Shown here piece by piece: positions 25,097 through 37,512 of a DNA stretch of 64,000 nt. Location of the stretch: contig JAANYP010000388.1 in NCBI GenBank assembly GCA_020465985.1, positions 652,200-716,199 of the forward strand, written 5' to 3'. The notes beneath the pieces are model-generated. The model worked only from the letters and a program-made list of their open reading frames with translations. It made no database searches and had not been told where the DNA came from. The number at the start of each line of letters is the position of its first letter. Positions within the stretch are counted from its first letter, which is position 1. Source of the stretch: Centrapalus pauciflorus (Eukaryota; Streptophyta; Magnoliopsida; Asterales; Asteraceae). The translations under genes were made by a program, and so were the position numbers.

Positions 25097-26278
25097 TTTA
25101 GTACTATAATTTTCTCACAGAACGATAATGTGTTACCATTTGTAGATCCATTTGACTTGGGTAATGAATCTCGCAACAATTACTTTCGGTCAGACTGTCG
25201 GGGTATAATTATACGTAACTCCAAATGAAACATGTGCTAATTGCTCAAGATGTGTGTGGCTAGGTATTTGTTTATCATTTTAAACTCTATTAATCTATAA
25301 ATGCATGTTTACTTGTGTCACACCCCGTTACCCCGGTTGGCAACGAAGCGCGACGTCACAGAAGCATAACCATAATCATAACGAACGACGACTATATGGA
25401 CGTTTTTAAAATACATCGTTACAACTTTAAAATTTAGCAATGTTTTACATAGTCTGATATGAAGAAAAGAAGTTCGCACAATACAGAGATTTAATTACAT
25501 AATTAAAGTATCCAAAATAATGCAGCTAAATCTCCGTTAGTTTTGAATATGCATGCGACTCCATGGATGCGAAAGCTTGAAAGTAAATACGTCGGAAGGC
25601 ACACTTGCCTTAATTTCCAGAAAATACACGCTAAAATACGTCAACAAAATTGTTGGTGAGCTCATAGGTTTACACGTAAATCTGACTTGTATGGACAAAA
25701 CAGTAGAGTTTGAATTTATAAAATCATAAATTTCATGTTATGTATTACATATAAACCATCATGAAACCGAAGCTTAATCAAAATGAGTTTGCAATGTGCA
25801 GTATTCCCATACGTAATACCGTGTGTTAAATATACATGAACTCGCTGTTAGCCGACCCGAACTAACCCGAATGGGGGACATGACTCCCGATAGATCTATC
25901 CACAATATATTCGCGCTTACAAATAAATGCAATTAACGGTTCATGATTTGAGGGCTGATGGAACCACATGTGTAATACATAATAGAAATGAAGTTGTTTT
26001 CGTGTCCATATAAAAACGAAGCATGTATTTCAACCCCAAAACATAACATTGTGAAAATAGGGGCTATGAGGACTCACCGAACTTGTGATGGCAAAAACGA
26101 GCGTAAAATGCTATTTAGCGTAAGTTGATGGATGATGCACCGGGTGAGTTTAATCGAGTCCTAAACGATAATAGAGACTTAATATCTCTAATATATGATA
26201 ACATATATATTTATAAATTTTTATGTCTTAAATCACCCAACATTACAAGTTTATAGATAAAACTCACTTAAAACGTCA

Positions 26279-26281
<3 letters not shown>

Positions 26282-26354
<73 letters not shown>
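26282..26354. repeat. (AT)n array left of the MITE
   Basis: A pure TA run that abuts the MITE end at 26355. Confidence 0.95.
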
Positions 26355-26358
<4 letters not shown>

Positions 26359-26793
26359 CGAGATCCATGGAAAACTATATTAGACTGGAAAACTGGAAAA
26401 CCATATCAAATGCACATGTTCATTATGATAAAATGTTAAATTTCATGTAAAATTATAATATACATATGTTCAAAATTGCATTATGATTAACTAATTCATA
26501 TCATCTACAAGTTCGTTAAGACAAAATATTTAATTTCATCCAAAAATGCATAATATACACATGTTCATGCATATTGCACATTTGAACATGTGCATATTGT
26601 CATTTTGCATGAAATGAAACATTTTATCTTAATGAATATGTAAATTATGTGAACTAGTCAATAATAATGCACATTTGAACATATGTATATTGTAGTTGTG
26701 CACTAAATTTAACATTTTACCATAATGAACATGTGCATTTAATATGGTTTTCCAGTTTTCCAGTCAAAGATGGTTTTCCATAGATCTTGAACC
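26355..26793. mobile_element. MITE with long inverted repeats inside an (AT)n tract (Micron-like)
   Basis: The left end GGGTCGAGATCCATGG and the reverse complement of the right end, GGTTCAAGATCTATGG, open inverted repeats that continue for about 100 bp (both contain GACTGGAAAACTGGAAAACC and GCACATGTTCATTATG). Both sides are AT microsatellite, and LTR A has an empty AT array at the matching site. No ORF is present. The target preference resembles the Micron class described in rice; the family assignment is inference. Confidence 0.82.
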
Positions 26794-26796
26794 TAT

Positions 26797-26803
26797 ATAT
26801 ATG

Positions 26804-26893
<90 letters not shown>
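26797..26893. repeat. (AT)n array right of the MITE
   Basis: AT run with two GTAT interruptions near its start, continuing the microsatellite that the MITE split. Confidence 0.95.
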
Positions 26894-26899
<6 letters not shown>

Positions 26900-28249
26900 T
26901 AGCTTTTCGGAGATTTTTCGACCTACTTTGAGGCTGTTTTTGACCAAGCTCCAAAACATTTTAGGCTTTGGTTTTCTAGGACATTAAACTACTATATACA
27001 AAGGATTTTTAAAATCAAGAACGGTCATTTTTCAAGATGTTTAGGTTAGGGAAGAAGCTTGTTGAAAACCCTAAGTTGGCCATTTTTGAGCTGTCAAACT
27101 TTCGGTTTCCCAAATAATTTCTGGAGGTCTTAAACTCCAAAATAAATTAAGAAAACTTCCAGATCTATAGTTAAGACATAGATCTATCTTTTGAGACAAG
27201 AGTCAACTCATTTCGTTAAGTTATGAATTAGTTATGAGTTTTCAAAGACTACTTGTATACAAGTTATAAAACACATATATATTACTTGTTTTCATAATAT
27301 TAACACTTTTATGATGTGATCATATATTCATAAACACATTTAATGAAACAACTTAAAAACAAAAACTAGAAACTTATAAACTTGAGTTTTTATGAAACTT
27401 GTTGTTGTTGGTGATTATATATATTGTGAAAGACTTATATAAACATAAATATAAGATGAAATAAGTTAGTATTTACTTACTTTGAAGTGTTTAGAGTATG
27501 ATTTTAAGTAGAAGTTGAAATCTTTGCAAGATTTGGACCAAGAACACTTAAATTTCACCAAGAACACTTGAATGAAAAGGTTTGTGATGTGTGTGTGTGT
27601 GTGCGTGCGTGCGGATCCGGATTTAGAGAGAGAGATAGAAGGGTTTTTGGTGTGATTAAAATGAATGAAAGAATTCTCTATTTATAGAAGAAATTTGGTC
27701 TTTCAAATGAAGAAAAACATGGGATGAAAAGGTAATCTGCACTTTTAAACAAAATGATGGTGTTTAAAGTGAATATGATTTTTGTAATAAAATATTTGAA
27801 GTCAACCTCTACATATGTAGCTCCCATAGGCAGGCCATATACATGTATTTACATGTATTTTCATTTTTTTTGTATAAAAGTATCTAGAAATGTATTCTTG
27901 TATTTCCCTTTTTATATAATTTCATAAATACTTATGGATGCATTGTTTTAATTAATTGTTTTAGTCTTGCATAATTAATGTTAAGTAATTGTATTAGTGT
28001 ATGATTAGTGTCACTAATCATAATTTAATTATGTACTTAGTTGAATTAATCCCTCATATCTTAAATCGATCGGATTAATTGATTTCCCGATTCATCGCAC
28101 CGATGAATTTGATTCTAATTGAGTTGAATTTTCTAATGAACACTGTTAATCACCTTGATTAATTTCTAATGACCCTGATTAGATTATAATTGGCTATTAA
28201 ATACAGATTAGGTCATTGTTGCTAACCTGGTTTAGTGCCGGATGTTACA

Positions 28250-28262
28250 GTCTCCCCCTGTT
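28250..28262 (-). other. Polypurine tract of element B
   Basis: On the minus strand, AACAGGGGGAGACTG directly precedes LTR start TGTAACATCC. The run of five Gs is intact, unlike in copy A. Confidence 0.85.
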
Positions 28263-28334
28263 AAGGGAATTTCGTCCCGAAATTAGCTCGTGTTCTCCAC
28301 TGCTTGAGTATTTGAGAACAGATGAGGGTATTTT

Positions 28335-31300
28335 TCTCGGAACTGGTCTTTGCGTTCCCACGTAAACTCAGGACCTCGGTTAGAGTTTCATCTGACTTTC
28401 ATTATCGGGATCCGGCTGAGCTTTAGTTTCTTGACTTCTCGGTCCATTATTTCCACGGGTTGTTCAATGAAGTTCAACTTATCATCTAGCTCTACCTCGT
28501 CCATAGGTATAACGAGTGATTCATCAGCCAGGCACTTCTTAAGATTGGACACGTGGAAGGTATTATGAACGTTACTAAGCTCTGGGGGCAGATCGAGTCG
28601 GTAAGCTACCGGACCGATCCTTTTGGTGATCTTGAATGGTCTGATATAACGAGGATTGAGTTTTCCTCGTTTCCCAAAACGGATTACGCCTTTCCAAGGT
28701 GAGACTTTCAACATTACTTGATCTCCCTCTTGAAATTCCAAATCCTTCCGTCGAACGTCGGCATAGCTTTTCTGTCGATCCCGTGCGATCTTTAGTCGGT
28801 TTCGAATCTAGGCTATCTCTTCTGTAGTCTCTTGGATGATCTCAGGTCCAGTAATCTGACTATCTCCTACTTCAGCCCAACAAAGTGGTGATCGACACTT
28901 TCACCCATAGAGTGCCTCGAACGGAACGGTCTTAATACTCGAGTGATAGCTGTTGTTATAGGAAAACTCGACTAATGGCAGGTGCCTGTCCCAACTTTTG
29001 CCAAAGTCGATAACGCATGCCCTTAGCATGTCTTCCAAAGTCTGAATCGTCCTTTAACTCTGACAATCAGTCTGCGGGTGATAGGCTGTGCTCATATCTA
29101 GGCGTGTACCTAACGCCTCTTGCAACGATTGCCAAAATCTTGATGTGAACCGGCTGTCCCTGTCTGATATAATTGATATTGGCAGTCCATGCCTTGAGAC
29201 GACTTCTTTAAGATAGATTCGTGTTAACTTATCCATCTTATCAGTCTCATTTATTGGCAAGAAGTGTGCGGTCTTGGTAAGTCGATCCACAATCACCCAA
29301 ATGGTGTCATAACCTCCAGAAGTCTTTGGAAACTTGGTGATGAAGTCCATGGTGATGTTCTCCCACTTCCACTAGGGTATTTCTGGTGGAACTAACAATC
29401 CTGATGGATTCTGGTGCTCAGCCTTAACTTTCAAACACGTTAAGCACTTGCTGACATATGTAGCAATGTCAGCCTTCATGTTTGGCCACCAGTACATTCC
29501 CTTCAATTCGTGGTACATCTTATCTGATCCTGGATGAATAGCATGTCTTGTTTTATGCCCTTCATCCATGACCGGCTTCCTTACTCCTCCGAATTTTGGT
29601 AGCCAAATTCTGCCAATGAAATACCGACATCCATCTGGCTTGATTTCAAACTGCTTATCCATTCCTCTCAATGCTTCATCCAGTAGATTACCCTCCTTGA
29701 CTGCTTCTTCTTGTGCCTCGCTGACTTGAGAGTTTAAGTTCGATTGTATAGTCATGACCAAGGCTTGGACTCTCAAAGGTTTAACCCATTCCTTTCGGCT
29801 CAGGGCATCAGCTAAAACATTCGCCTTCCCCGGATGATAACGAATCTCGCAGTCGTAATCGCTGAGCAGCTCAACCCAACGATGTTGCCTCATATTTAAC
29901 TCTTTCTGATTCAGAATATGCTGAAGGCTTTTATGGTCTGTGAACACCGTGAACTTTGTTCCGTACAGGTAGTGCCTCCATATTTTAAGTGCAAACACCA
30001 CTGCTCCGAGCTCCAAGTCATGAGTCGTATAGTTTACCTTGTGGATTTTGAGTTGCTGTGATGTGTAAGCAATGACTTTATCCTTTTGCATGAGCACACA
30101 ACCTAATCCATTGTGTGAGGCATCACAGTAGACCACAAAACTTTCTGTCCCTTCAGGTAAGGACAGAATTGGTGCACTACACAATCTTTGCTTTAATTGT
30201 TGAAACGCCTTTTCCTGCTCTTCACCCCAGATATATTTTACATCTTTCCGAGTCAGCTCTGATAGGGAACCTGCTATCTTTGAGAAGTTTTCAATAAAAC
30301 GCCTATAATAACCGGCAAGTCCTAGAAATTGGCGGATTTCCATGGGAGTTCTAGGAGTTGCCCAGTTCTTTATGGCCTCGATTTTTGATGGATCAACTTG
30401 GATTCCCTGGCTGTTGATCACATGTCCAAGGAATTTAACTTCTCGCAACCAATATTCACATTTTGAAAATTTGGCGTATAACTGTTCCTTCTCTAACAAC
30501 TCCAAGATCAGCTTGAGATGTTGTTCGTGCTCCTCCTTATTTATGGAATAGATAAGGATATCGTCTATGAACACTATTACAAATTTGTCAAGATACGGTT
30601 TACACACTCGATTCATGAGGTCCATGAATACGGCTGGTGCGTTGGTCAAATCGAATGGCATCACCTGGAATTCGTAATGTCCATAACGAGTTATGAACAC
30701 TGTCTTGGGAATGTCTTCTTCTCGAACCTTTACTTGATGATATCTGGATCGCAGATCAATCTTAGAGTAGAAGCTAGATCCCTGTAGTTGGTCAAATAGG
30801 TTGTCAATTCTAGGAAGGGGGTAGCAGTTCTTTACCGTTAACTTGTTTAGCTCTCGGTAGTCTATGCACATTCTGAAGGATCCGTCTTTCTTTTTCACAA
30901 TTAAGACCGGAGCTCCCCAAGGTGAGGAACTTGGTCGAATGAATCCTTTATCCATCAACTCTTGTAATTGATTGGATAGCTCTTGCATTTCAGAAGGAGC
31001 AAGTCTGTATGGGGCTCTTGCGACTGGTGCAGCTCCCGGCACCAAGTCGATTTGGAACTCCACTTGCCTAGCTGGCGGAAGTCCAAGAAAATCTTCCGGG
31101 AAGACCTTCGGATAGTCACAAACTACTGGAATATCCTCGAGTCGTTTCTCCTCCGACTCTTTTTATGGAATCTGTACTAATACTGCATGGCAACCTTTCC
31201 TAAGGCATTTTAATGTCCTTAGGCCGGATATGACATTCAGCTGACGATTCTTTCTTTCCTCTTGGACTGTTAGGACCTTCTTCTTGTAGAGTGGTATCCG

Positions 31301-31588
31301 TATCACTTTCTTACCGCACAAAATCTCGGCATGATTATGTGACAACCAATCCATACCAACTACCACATCAAAACTTCCAAGTTCTATAGGCATCAAGTCT
31401 ATCTTAAAGGGATGATCTGCCAGTTTCAGTGTGCATTCCTTAATAATACTACTTGCCTCTATTATTTTGTCGTCAGCCAGCTCTATAGTATAACAGTTGT
31501 CTAAGGGAATAGGAGTGGCATTCAATTGCTTACTAAACTTATCAGATATAAAGCTCCTATCAGCCCCAGTATCAAAGAGTACGTAAGA
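28335..31588 (-). pseudogene. pol of gypsy element B (PR-RT-RH-INT-tail), near full length but with stops
   Basis: Read on the minus strand: protease DTGADRSF near 31550, RT-RNase H open from about 31160 to 29372 (VKKKDGSFRMCIDYRE; FIDDILIYS; AGYYRRFIENFSK; DHKSLQHILNQKELN), integrase zinc region and core (MDFITKFPKTSG; ISDRDSRFTS), then the capsid-distal tail. It is better kept than copy A. In-frame stops: 31589, 31163, 29372 (CAG to TAG), 29054 (GAA to TAA, falling on the expected catalytic Glu of the QSER motif), two more between 28800 and 28920, and 28388 (TGG to TGA). Sister copy A is the reference for each change. With at least six stops it cannot make a working integrase. Confidence 0.92.
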
Positions 31589-31591
31589 TTA

Positions 31592-32230
31592 AATGTCATT
31601 TAAAAGAAACGTACCTGATACCACATGGGGATCCTGACAAGCGTCACCTGCTCCTAATACAAAAGCTCTCCCCTGAGCTCCTCCACCATTTTTCAACTTC
31701 GGGCACTCACTCCTGATGTGCCCGTCAGCTCCACATTCATAGCAGCCTCTCTGATTGTCGCCGTTATTACCCGGGGTACCAAATTTACAGTACTTGGCCA
31801 AATGACCAAGAAGTTTGCACTTTCCACAAGGGTTTGGGCAGGGACCCTTGTTGTGATGATAGGTGCATTGGGTGCAGAAAGGCTTTGTACCTGTGTAGCC
31901 CTTCCTCGTCTCAACTCCCGCTACATAAGCCTTGATGGTTTCGGGTTTCTTGGATTGTGAGCCCGTATTCTTTCTAGACTTGTCCTCCCATTTCCTCTTG
32001 TTTTCCCCGGCCTTGGCTTCGATTCTCCGAGACACTTGATCCATAAGGTTATTGGCCATTCTGATGGCGTCCTGAATGGTGGTTGGGTTAGAGGCAACGA
32101 AATTGCCTTGAATTTGAGGAGCGAGTCCCCAAATGTAACGCTCAATTTTCTTATATTTAGGGGTTACCATCTGTGGGCACAGAATGCTTAGTTCATGGAA
32201 TCGGTTGGTGTACCCAGCTACATCTGTTCC
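31592..32230 (-). pseudogene. 3' part of gag, element B
   Basis: Minus-strand frame with the Gag C-terminal core (HELSILCPQMVTPKYKKIER, IWGLAPQIQGN) and two zinc knuckles (CGKCKLLGHLAKYC and CYECGADGHIRSEC), leading into the protease. The zinc knuckles bind packaged RNA. The N-terminal half of Gag is missing: homology stops exactly at 32231, where a family-C LTR begins. The last joined codons read VAGYTNRFHE, so the break is inside the conserved core. Confidence 0.88.
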
Positions 32231-33352
32231 TGTAGGTCCCGAGAGGTTTCCAAAGTATATAGCTTTAAGCTGTAGAGGGGGGGTGAATACAGCTATTTAA
32301 AAAAACTACACATTGTTTTCTCAATGTTTGTATGTATTATCAACAATTTGTTAATTACAAACAAGCTTGAATGCGGAATAGTTCAAGCTGAGATGACAGA
32401 TACAACAGTATGTTCACTAGTCTAAGACAAACTCAAACTAGTATACAATGAATACACTCACTAAGCACTCACTGTGTTTACAAGACTTAAGGGAACAGCT
32501 TATGTAAAACAGCTTAGACACACAGATACTGATTTACACAGAAGGCTTGCATGCATGAAAATCACACTTGCACGTTCACTCTTTGTTTCAGCACTTAGCT
32601 TTCTTCACACTTCTTTCTGTCCTTAGAAGCTTCCTTTTATACTCACTCAGAGGATCTAAGAGAAACATCTTCATTGGACGGAATGAAAAAGGAGAAGTCT
32701 TGTTGAAAAGACAACATAACCTTTTCTGCACTTTTCTGAAAAGCAGACTTGTCTTCACATGTGCAGAACTTTTGTCTTTTTACTTTGTCTACTGTTGCAT
32801 TGCCTTTAACTAATTTAGGAATGTCAACTTTGCGTCTTTCTTCCTTGTAAAGGCCTATTTTGATATAAGAAAAAGGTCTGTCACCCTTTTTCAAATAACC
32901 TTTTGTCTTCATGTTACAGAACAGCTTGGGCAGGCTGAGCAGTTCTGTTTTCCACTTTGTCTTCGACTTTGTAAACTGATCTTGTAGTCAAAAACAATAC
33001 ATGATGACTTGGAAACGTATTCCATAAAGAGTTTAGCCTGTTCACAAAGAACAGGTTCTGTTCACAAAGAACAGAACACTTTAAAAGTGCCCAAGCTGCT
33101 CACCAGTGTAGAGCAGCGTAGACAGTTTATGTCCAGCCTGTTCAGCAGACAGAGCAACTTGGACAAACTGTCTTAGTTGCAACACATGCAACACATAGAA
33201 CAGCTTTAGACTGATATTGCAAATCATTTTCAGGTTTCAATAAGGCATATAACAGGCCTTAAATTCAACCTTCAAATGCATCAACAGGTTTGATTATAAA
33301 TCTCCCCCTCAGATGTAGAACAGGTTTGACTGAGGCCTTTTTGTGCCTAACA
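32231..33352 (-). mobile_element. Family-C copia LTR, minus strand, apparently solo
   Basis: On the minus strand it starts TGTTAGGCAC (33352) and ends GGGACCTACA (32231), matching the plus-strand 3' LTR of element C at 47163-48251, including the TATAAAAGGAAGC block. The flanks do not match (GTTCC on the left; CTTTC on the right) and belong to two different elements (B gag; G accessory ORF). It is therefore not a simple solo LTR insertion. Confidence 0.85.
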
Positions 33353-33369
33353 CTTTCCTTTGTCTTTTC

Positions 33370-35311
33370 CTGTAAAAATGTGAAGTAGCAACTGTAAGAA
33401 AAGCTTAGTGAGTAAATAGATTTTCAAATTAACATGCATGTCAAGCGGATCATCAGTCTAGCGTGATATGTCTTGGCTGCCGCTACAGCCCTCATGATTG
33501 AGACATAGAAGTCATAGAGTCGGATGATGCTCAGGCCACGCTCACGCTTAAATCGTGGGGATCAGCCACATACTGGGCTAGCTACCAGTAAATCAACGTG
33601 GCGGAACATCGGAGGTCATTACCAAGTTCAATAGAACTGGTGAAAAAGCCAAGTCTAGAATAATATCTAATCAAGGCTAATCAAGCTGAATCAATATGTC
33701 AAGTCTATGCAATGATGAAGCATACGTATTCAAAGTCATGATAGCAGTAATCTTAAAGCAATATCTGAAATGAACAGTAAAAGCAATATCATATGAAGTG
33801 ATAAGTCAAATAGCTATCATGATCCACTGGGCAACACCCAACCATGGTGTGCACAGGTCACAATCCAGCTGATAATATGAATGTCAAATTAATCTAGCAT
33901 CAACAATATGTCTCAACCGGAAATCAAGCATGTTAAATCTGAATATCTATAACTCATAGTGTTGGGTCTTTATCAAACAGATGTAAAATCTGCCACCTGA
34001 ATTATCTCAGGATTTTATCTCAATCTGTTCTCTTGTCAAATCAAATCTTTGACCCACTTTATAAATCTTTAAATCTTTTGTTCAGAATTTCACTGAACCT
34101 GTCCAGAATTATCATATCAAATCATATTAATATCATCGTCTTTTATCTTTAAAATCTTTATTTTATCTGATTCTGATAACTTGTTCGTTCATCTAATTTT
34201 CTTTTGTTCATATTAAATTCTCAAAGGATCAATATTTTATATATATTAATATATAATTATTTTGCTAATTATCTTGTTATTTTATGCATTGACTATGTAT
34301 TTTATTCAATATATTCAAATTTAAGGAGTGGGTTTCGAATTTAATATTTAAATTCGAAATCAATACATAAATACATAGTGATTTGAGTAACAAAACGTAT
34401 TAGCTTAAATTTGTGATATTAAATAGTCAAATAAAATTCATGATTAAATACCATGATTTTTTAAAAATCAAATTTTCACCTAATATATATACTAAATTCG
34501 ATTTATAGCATTAAAGTCGAATGCATTTGATAAATTCGAGGACAACTTCAAATTGGGTGCATAAAAGTCAATTGAATGTTAAATTTGAAGTCAAATTTCG
34601 AATTTGAGTGTCATTCGAATTTAATGGTTAAATTCAAATATATTTCGAATTCAATTAAATTTCGAGTTTGTTCTATGTATTTTCGAGTTTGTTCTTGGCA
34701 TTCTCGAGTTTGTTAATATTTGCAGCTTTAAAACATACATTTTTAGGCCTAAAATCACGAATATGTTACGTAACAAACCTATGTTCAATTATATTATACA
34801 GATTCTAGTTAAATTCCATCAAAATAGCTTTGAATTTCATAAAACTAATAAATTCGAAAAAAACCGAAATATATAAAAACTTAAAAATATCGATTCTTAC
34901 CTCAAATTCGTATGAAATCACGCAGGAGATAGCAGATTCGTGTAGTATTCTCCGAGATCTTTCTAACGATATATATAACTTGATAATCGGACGGTCGGTT
35001 TGGGAGATAAATTAGAGAGAAGGTAGAGAGAGAAAGTTAGAGAGAGAGAGAGAATCTGATTTTTGATTAATAAATCACGTTTATATACTTCATCTAGTTA
35101 TATTTGCTAGGTAACCCACTTTCATTTTTGTATATTATATCTCTTTTATTTAATTATCTTTAATAATTTATTAATTCATAATATAAATATTTATATAATT
35201 TAATTAAATATTTCATAACTTAATTAAATTATAATTCAAATAATGTAACATTATTACATTATCGGTTCAAATACTGAATTTAAGACTAGATCAAAAAGTT
35301 AGGTTGTTACA
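33370..35311 (-). mobile_element. Solo gypsy-like LTR D (1.9 kb)
   Basis: On the minus strand it starts TGTAACAACC at 35311 and ends near CATTTTTACAG at 33370. TTTTC occurs on both sides (33365-33369 and 35312-35316), a 5-bp target duplication. A minus-strand TATATAA (35081-35087) followed by CT-rich sequence (revcomp of 35020-35055) fixes its orientation. It contains a TTCGAA/TTCGAG-rich zone at 34320-34700. No internal region is present, so it is a solo LTR left by recombination. It splits the G accessory ORF. Confidence 0.72.
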
Positions 35312-36325
35312 TTTTCATCTAGAGATGCCCAGGTTGCCCATGATGCTGAATTTGCAAGACAGTTAGCAGAAGAAGAGGATGAACTTCTGCACCAGCAAAC
35401 CCATGCCCCAATGCAAGATGATGAAACCTTAGGTGATATACCTAAGAGGGTTTGTGGTCAAACAAAATGAGAGGAAAAGGAAAATGCCAACAGGGCATTC
35501 AAAGGCTGAGCACAGAAAGTTTTTGATCAATTTTGCCTATTCAGTTGGGATTCCAAAGAAGATGGGTCAGTCAATGAATATAGAGAGGTTGCAAGAAATT
35601 CATGATAAGGAGATGGAAAAACGAAAAATAGCCAAAGTCTCCCATCAAGTCCAAAGCCAGAAGGAACCAAGTCAAGCTGGTGCAATTGAACCAGCTCCTC
35701 CTGTTCAAGTTGTTGCTACTAATACTCAATCAGAAGCAATCTCTCAAGCAAAGCTTGATCAGGTGAAAAAGGTGCTATTTGAACATCAACTGCAGAAAGT
35801 AATGGAGATTGAAAAGACCCTCGACCAGCATGACTTCTCAAAACCTCCTATTACATACTGGTATGCTAAGTCTATGGATAACATTGACTTGAATTTCATT
35901 TTGTAGTCAGAAGAGAAGCTGGTCCTGAGGAAGAATATAAGAGTATAATGCATATAGTCCAAGGGATAACCAGAGATGAGCTTACCAGAATGCATCATGT
36001 TGGATCTGTGAGTCAAGTCAGGTCTTCTCTTTCACAGGTCAAGCAGGCTATAAAAGATCTAAAAAGCATTTTTGATCCAGAGTCAATAAGAAAAGATATA
36101 GAAGATGCCAAGGATATGAAGATTGCACAGGTTGATCTGTATGTAAAATCAAAGACATACAGACTCAGATTTGCAAATGGATCCAGCATGTTCTTCAATT
36201 TTGAATTTTTGGATCTTCAAAGGGCATGGTTGGTACAGATGAGCTCAATGAAGATATACTGTGATAGAGAAGAATTGAAAAGAGAATTTTTGAAGGCAGT
36301 TAATCAGAAACTTTCACAATTGTAA
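35312..36325 (+). pseudogene. 3' part of accessory ORF of copia element G
   Basis: Coding-like sequence runs from about 35317 in three frames: HDAEFARQLAEEEDELLHQQ, then HRKFLINFAYSVGIPKKMGQ and a Lys/Gln-rich linker (35433-35906, stop), then the C-terminal block (35948-36325: RDELTRMHHVGSVSQVRSSL; VKSKTYRLRFANGSSMFFNF). Placement just before a polypurine tract and LTR marks it as the same kind of accessory ORF as in C and E. The 17 bases 33353-33369, left of solo LTR D, appear to be its continuation. The function is unknown. Confidence 0.6.
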
Positions 36326-36416
36326 GTTTTTGGTTGCCTTAGTTTGTAGATAACAGTTTTACTTTGTTTTATTTCCTTATTTGTATAGAAACTTAAAGTC
36401 TTGTGTAAAGAATTTA

Positions 36417-36429
36417 AGTTAGGGGAGAT
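36417..36429 (+). other. Polypurine tract of element G
   Basis: AGTTAGGGGAGAT lies between the end of the accessory ORF and the probable LTR start TATTGGGAAATATTC. The family-C tract (TAGGGGGAGATTA) is very similar. Confidence 0.7.
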
Positions 36430-37069
36430 TATTGGGAAATATTCTAAGTATGTCAAGCTGTTAGTTAGATTTCTTAAACTGTTAGTAGATTTTCTGTGTA
36501 AGTACAAAGTTCAAGCTGTTAGTTGAAGAAGTTCGAGCTGCTAGTTCAAAAGTTCAAGCTGCCAGTGTTTAGACTCAGGCTGCTCAACAGATAGACTTCA
36601 AGCTGCTCAACAGCTCAATAAACAGAAAGTGCTGATATTCAGGAAAAGATATATTTTGAAGATTCAAGCATATCTACTATCAGAGAAATCAGAGTTTATC
36701 AAGGAAACAAATCAGAAAGCAGTATATATACATAGAATAGGTTTTTCTATTGTAAGCTTAGCACGTACAAGTTTATTCAGTTGTAATTACTTTTCTGATT
36801 AAGTTTTCATAAGCCTCTAAGGTTGTAAACCCCTAAGAACAATCTGTGTTCTTCGTCTAATCAAACAGATTAGAGGTGATTGTAATCATTGAGTTTGGCA
36901 ATACAAGTGACTTTTGATTATTTATTGTGTTTATGTGATTGTTGCTTTTGAAAGTTTTTTTTTTTTAAACAATTAAGTGTTATTCCGCAAACTTCTTAAT
37001 TGGACTTTGATTCAATACAAGGTTATTGGTTTATACTCTGATTAATTCAAACCAGTTAATCTTAGGTAG
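36430..37069 (+). mobile_element. 3' LTR of copia element G (end uncertain)
   Basis: It starts TATTGGGAAATATTC (expected TGTTGGG, one change) after the polypurine tract. A TATA-like AGTATATATAC lies at 36720. The last TTCAATACA at 37009-37017 could be the true end; otherwise it runs to where E' gag homology begins near 37070. There is no second copy in the window to settle it. Confidence 0.6.
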
Positions 37070-37512
37070 TTAATTTGATCTTGACACATTTCCATTCTAT
37101 TTTTCCTGACCCTTGGATTACCTTCACACCTTTTCCCCAAAGAATCCCACAGCTCTTTTGCTGTTTTCTGATTTCGGAAGGTGTGCAATATCTCCTGAGG
37201 TAAAGCCATTCTAATGATAGCGAATGCCCGGTTCTCGGCCTCATAGAGCTTTTTATCATCGTCCTTCATCTTTGAATATGGCACAATCTTTTGTCGTCCT
37301 TCAACCTCTGCTATCAGTGGAATGTATCCCTCGTCAATACAAATCCACATTCGCATATCATTAAATCTAGCGAAATCGGCGAACCTATCCTTCCACCAAT
37401 AGTAATCCTCCAATTTTATCAACTTAGGTGGAGAATTCGCTTTCCCGACCTCGTGATCCATCTCAATAAACTTCTGTAGACTTGTCATTGTTTCAAATAT
37501 TTTTGAATTCAA
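37070..37512 (-). pseudogene. 5' part of copia gag, element E'
   Basis: Minus-strand ORF starting MNSKIFETMTSLQKFIEMDH, with the usual copia Gag/UBN2 features: LEDYYWWKDRFADFARFND, YEAENRAFAIIRMALPQEIL, TAKELWDSLGKRCEG, RMEMCQDQIN. Homology stops at about 37070 where LTR G begins; the last few residues (YLRLTGLN) are foreign. Only about 145 of the usual 300 or more residues remain. It lies 570 bp downstream of its own 5' LTR and PBS, as expected. Confidence 0.82.

Larger units (their letters stand above)
25316..28249 (-). mobile_element. 3' LTR of gypsy element B (2.9 kb)
   Basis: Reading the minus strand, it begins TGTAACATCC at 28249 and ends GGTGTGACA at 25316. It is the inverted partner of LTR A and is longer because of a nested MITE and different AT arrays. 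The five bases outside its end, ACTTG (25311-25315), are the candidate target duplication. It sits in or just beyond the CACTA relic. Confidence 0.9.

Noticed and set aside
26717..26959. Ile-Tyr repeat ORF on the minus strand
   Set aside because: It is a translation of the (AT)n microsatellite.
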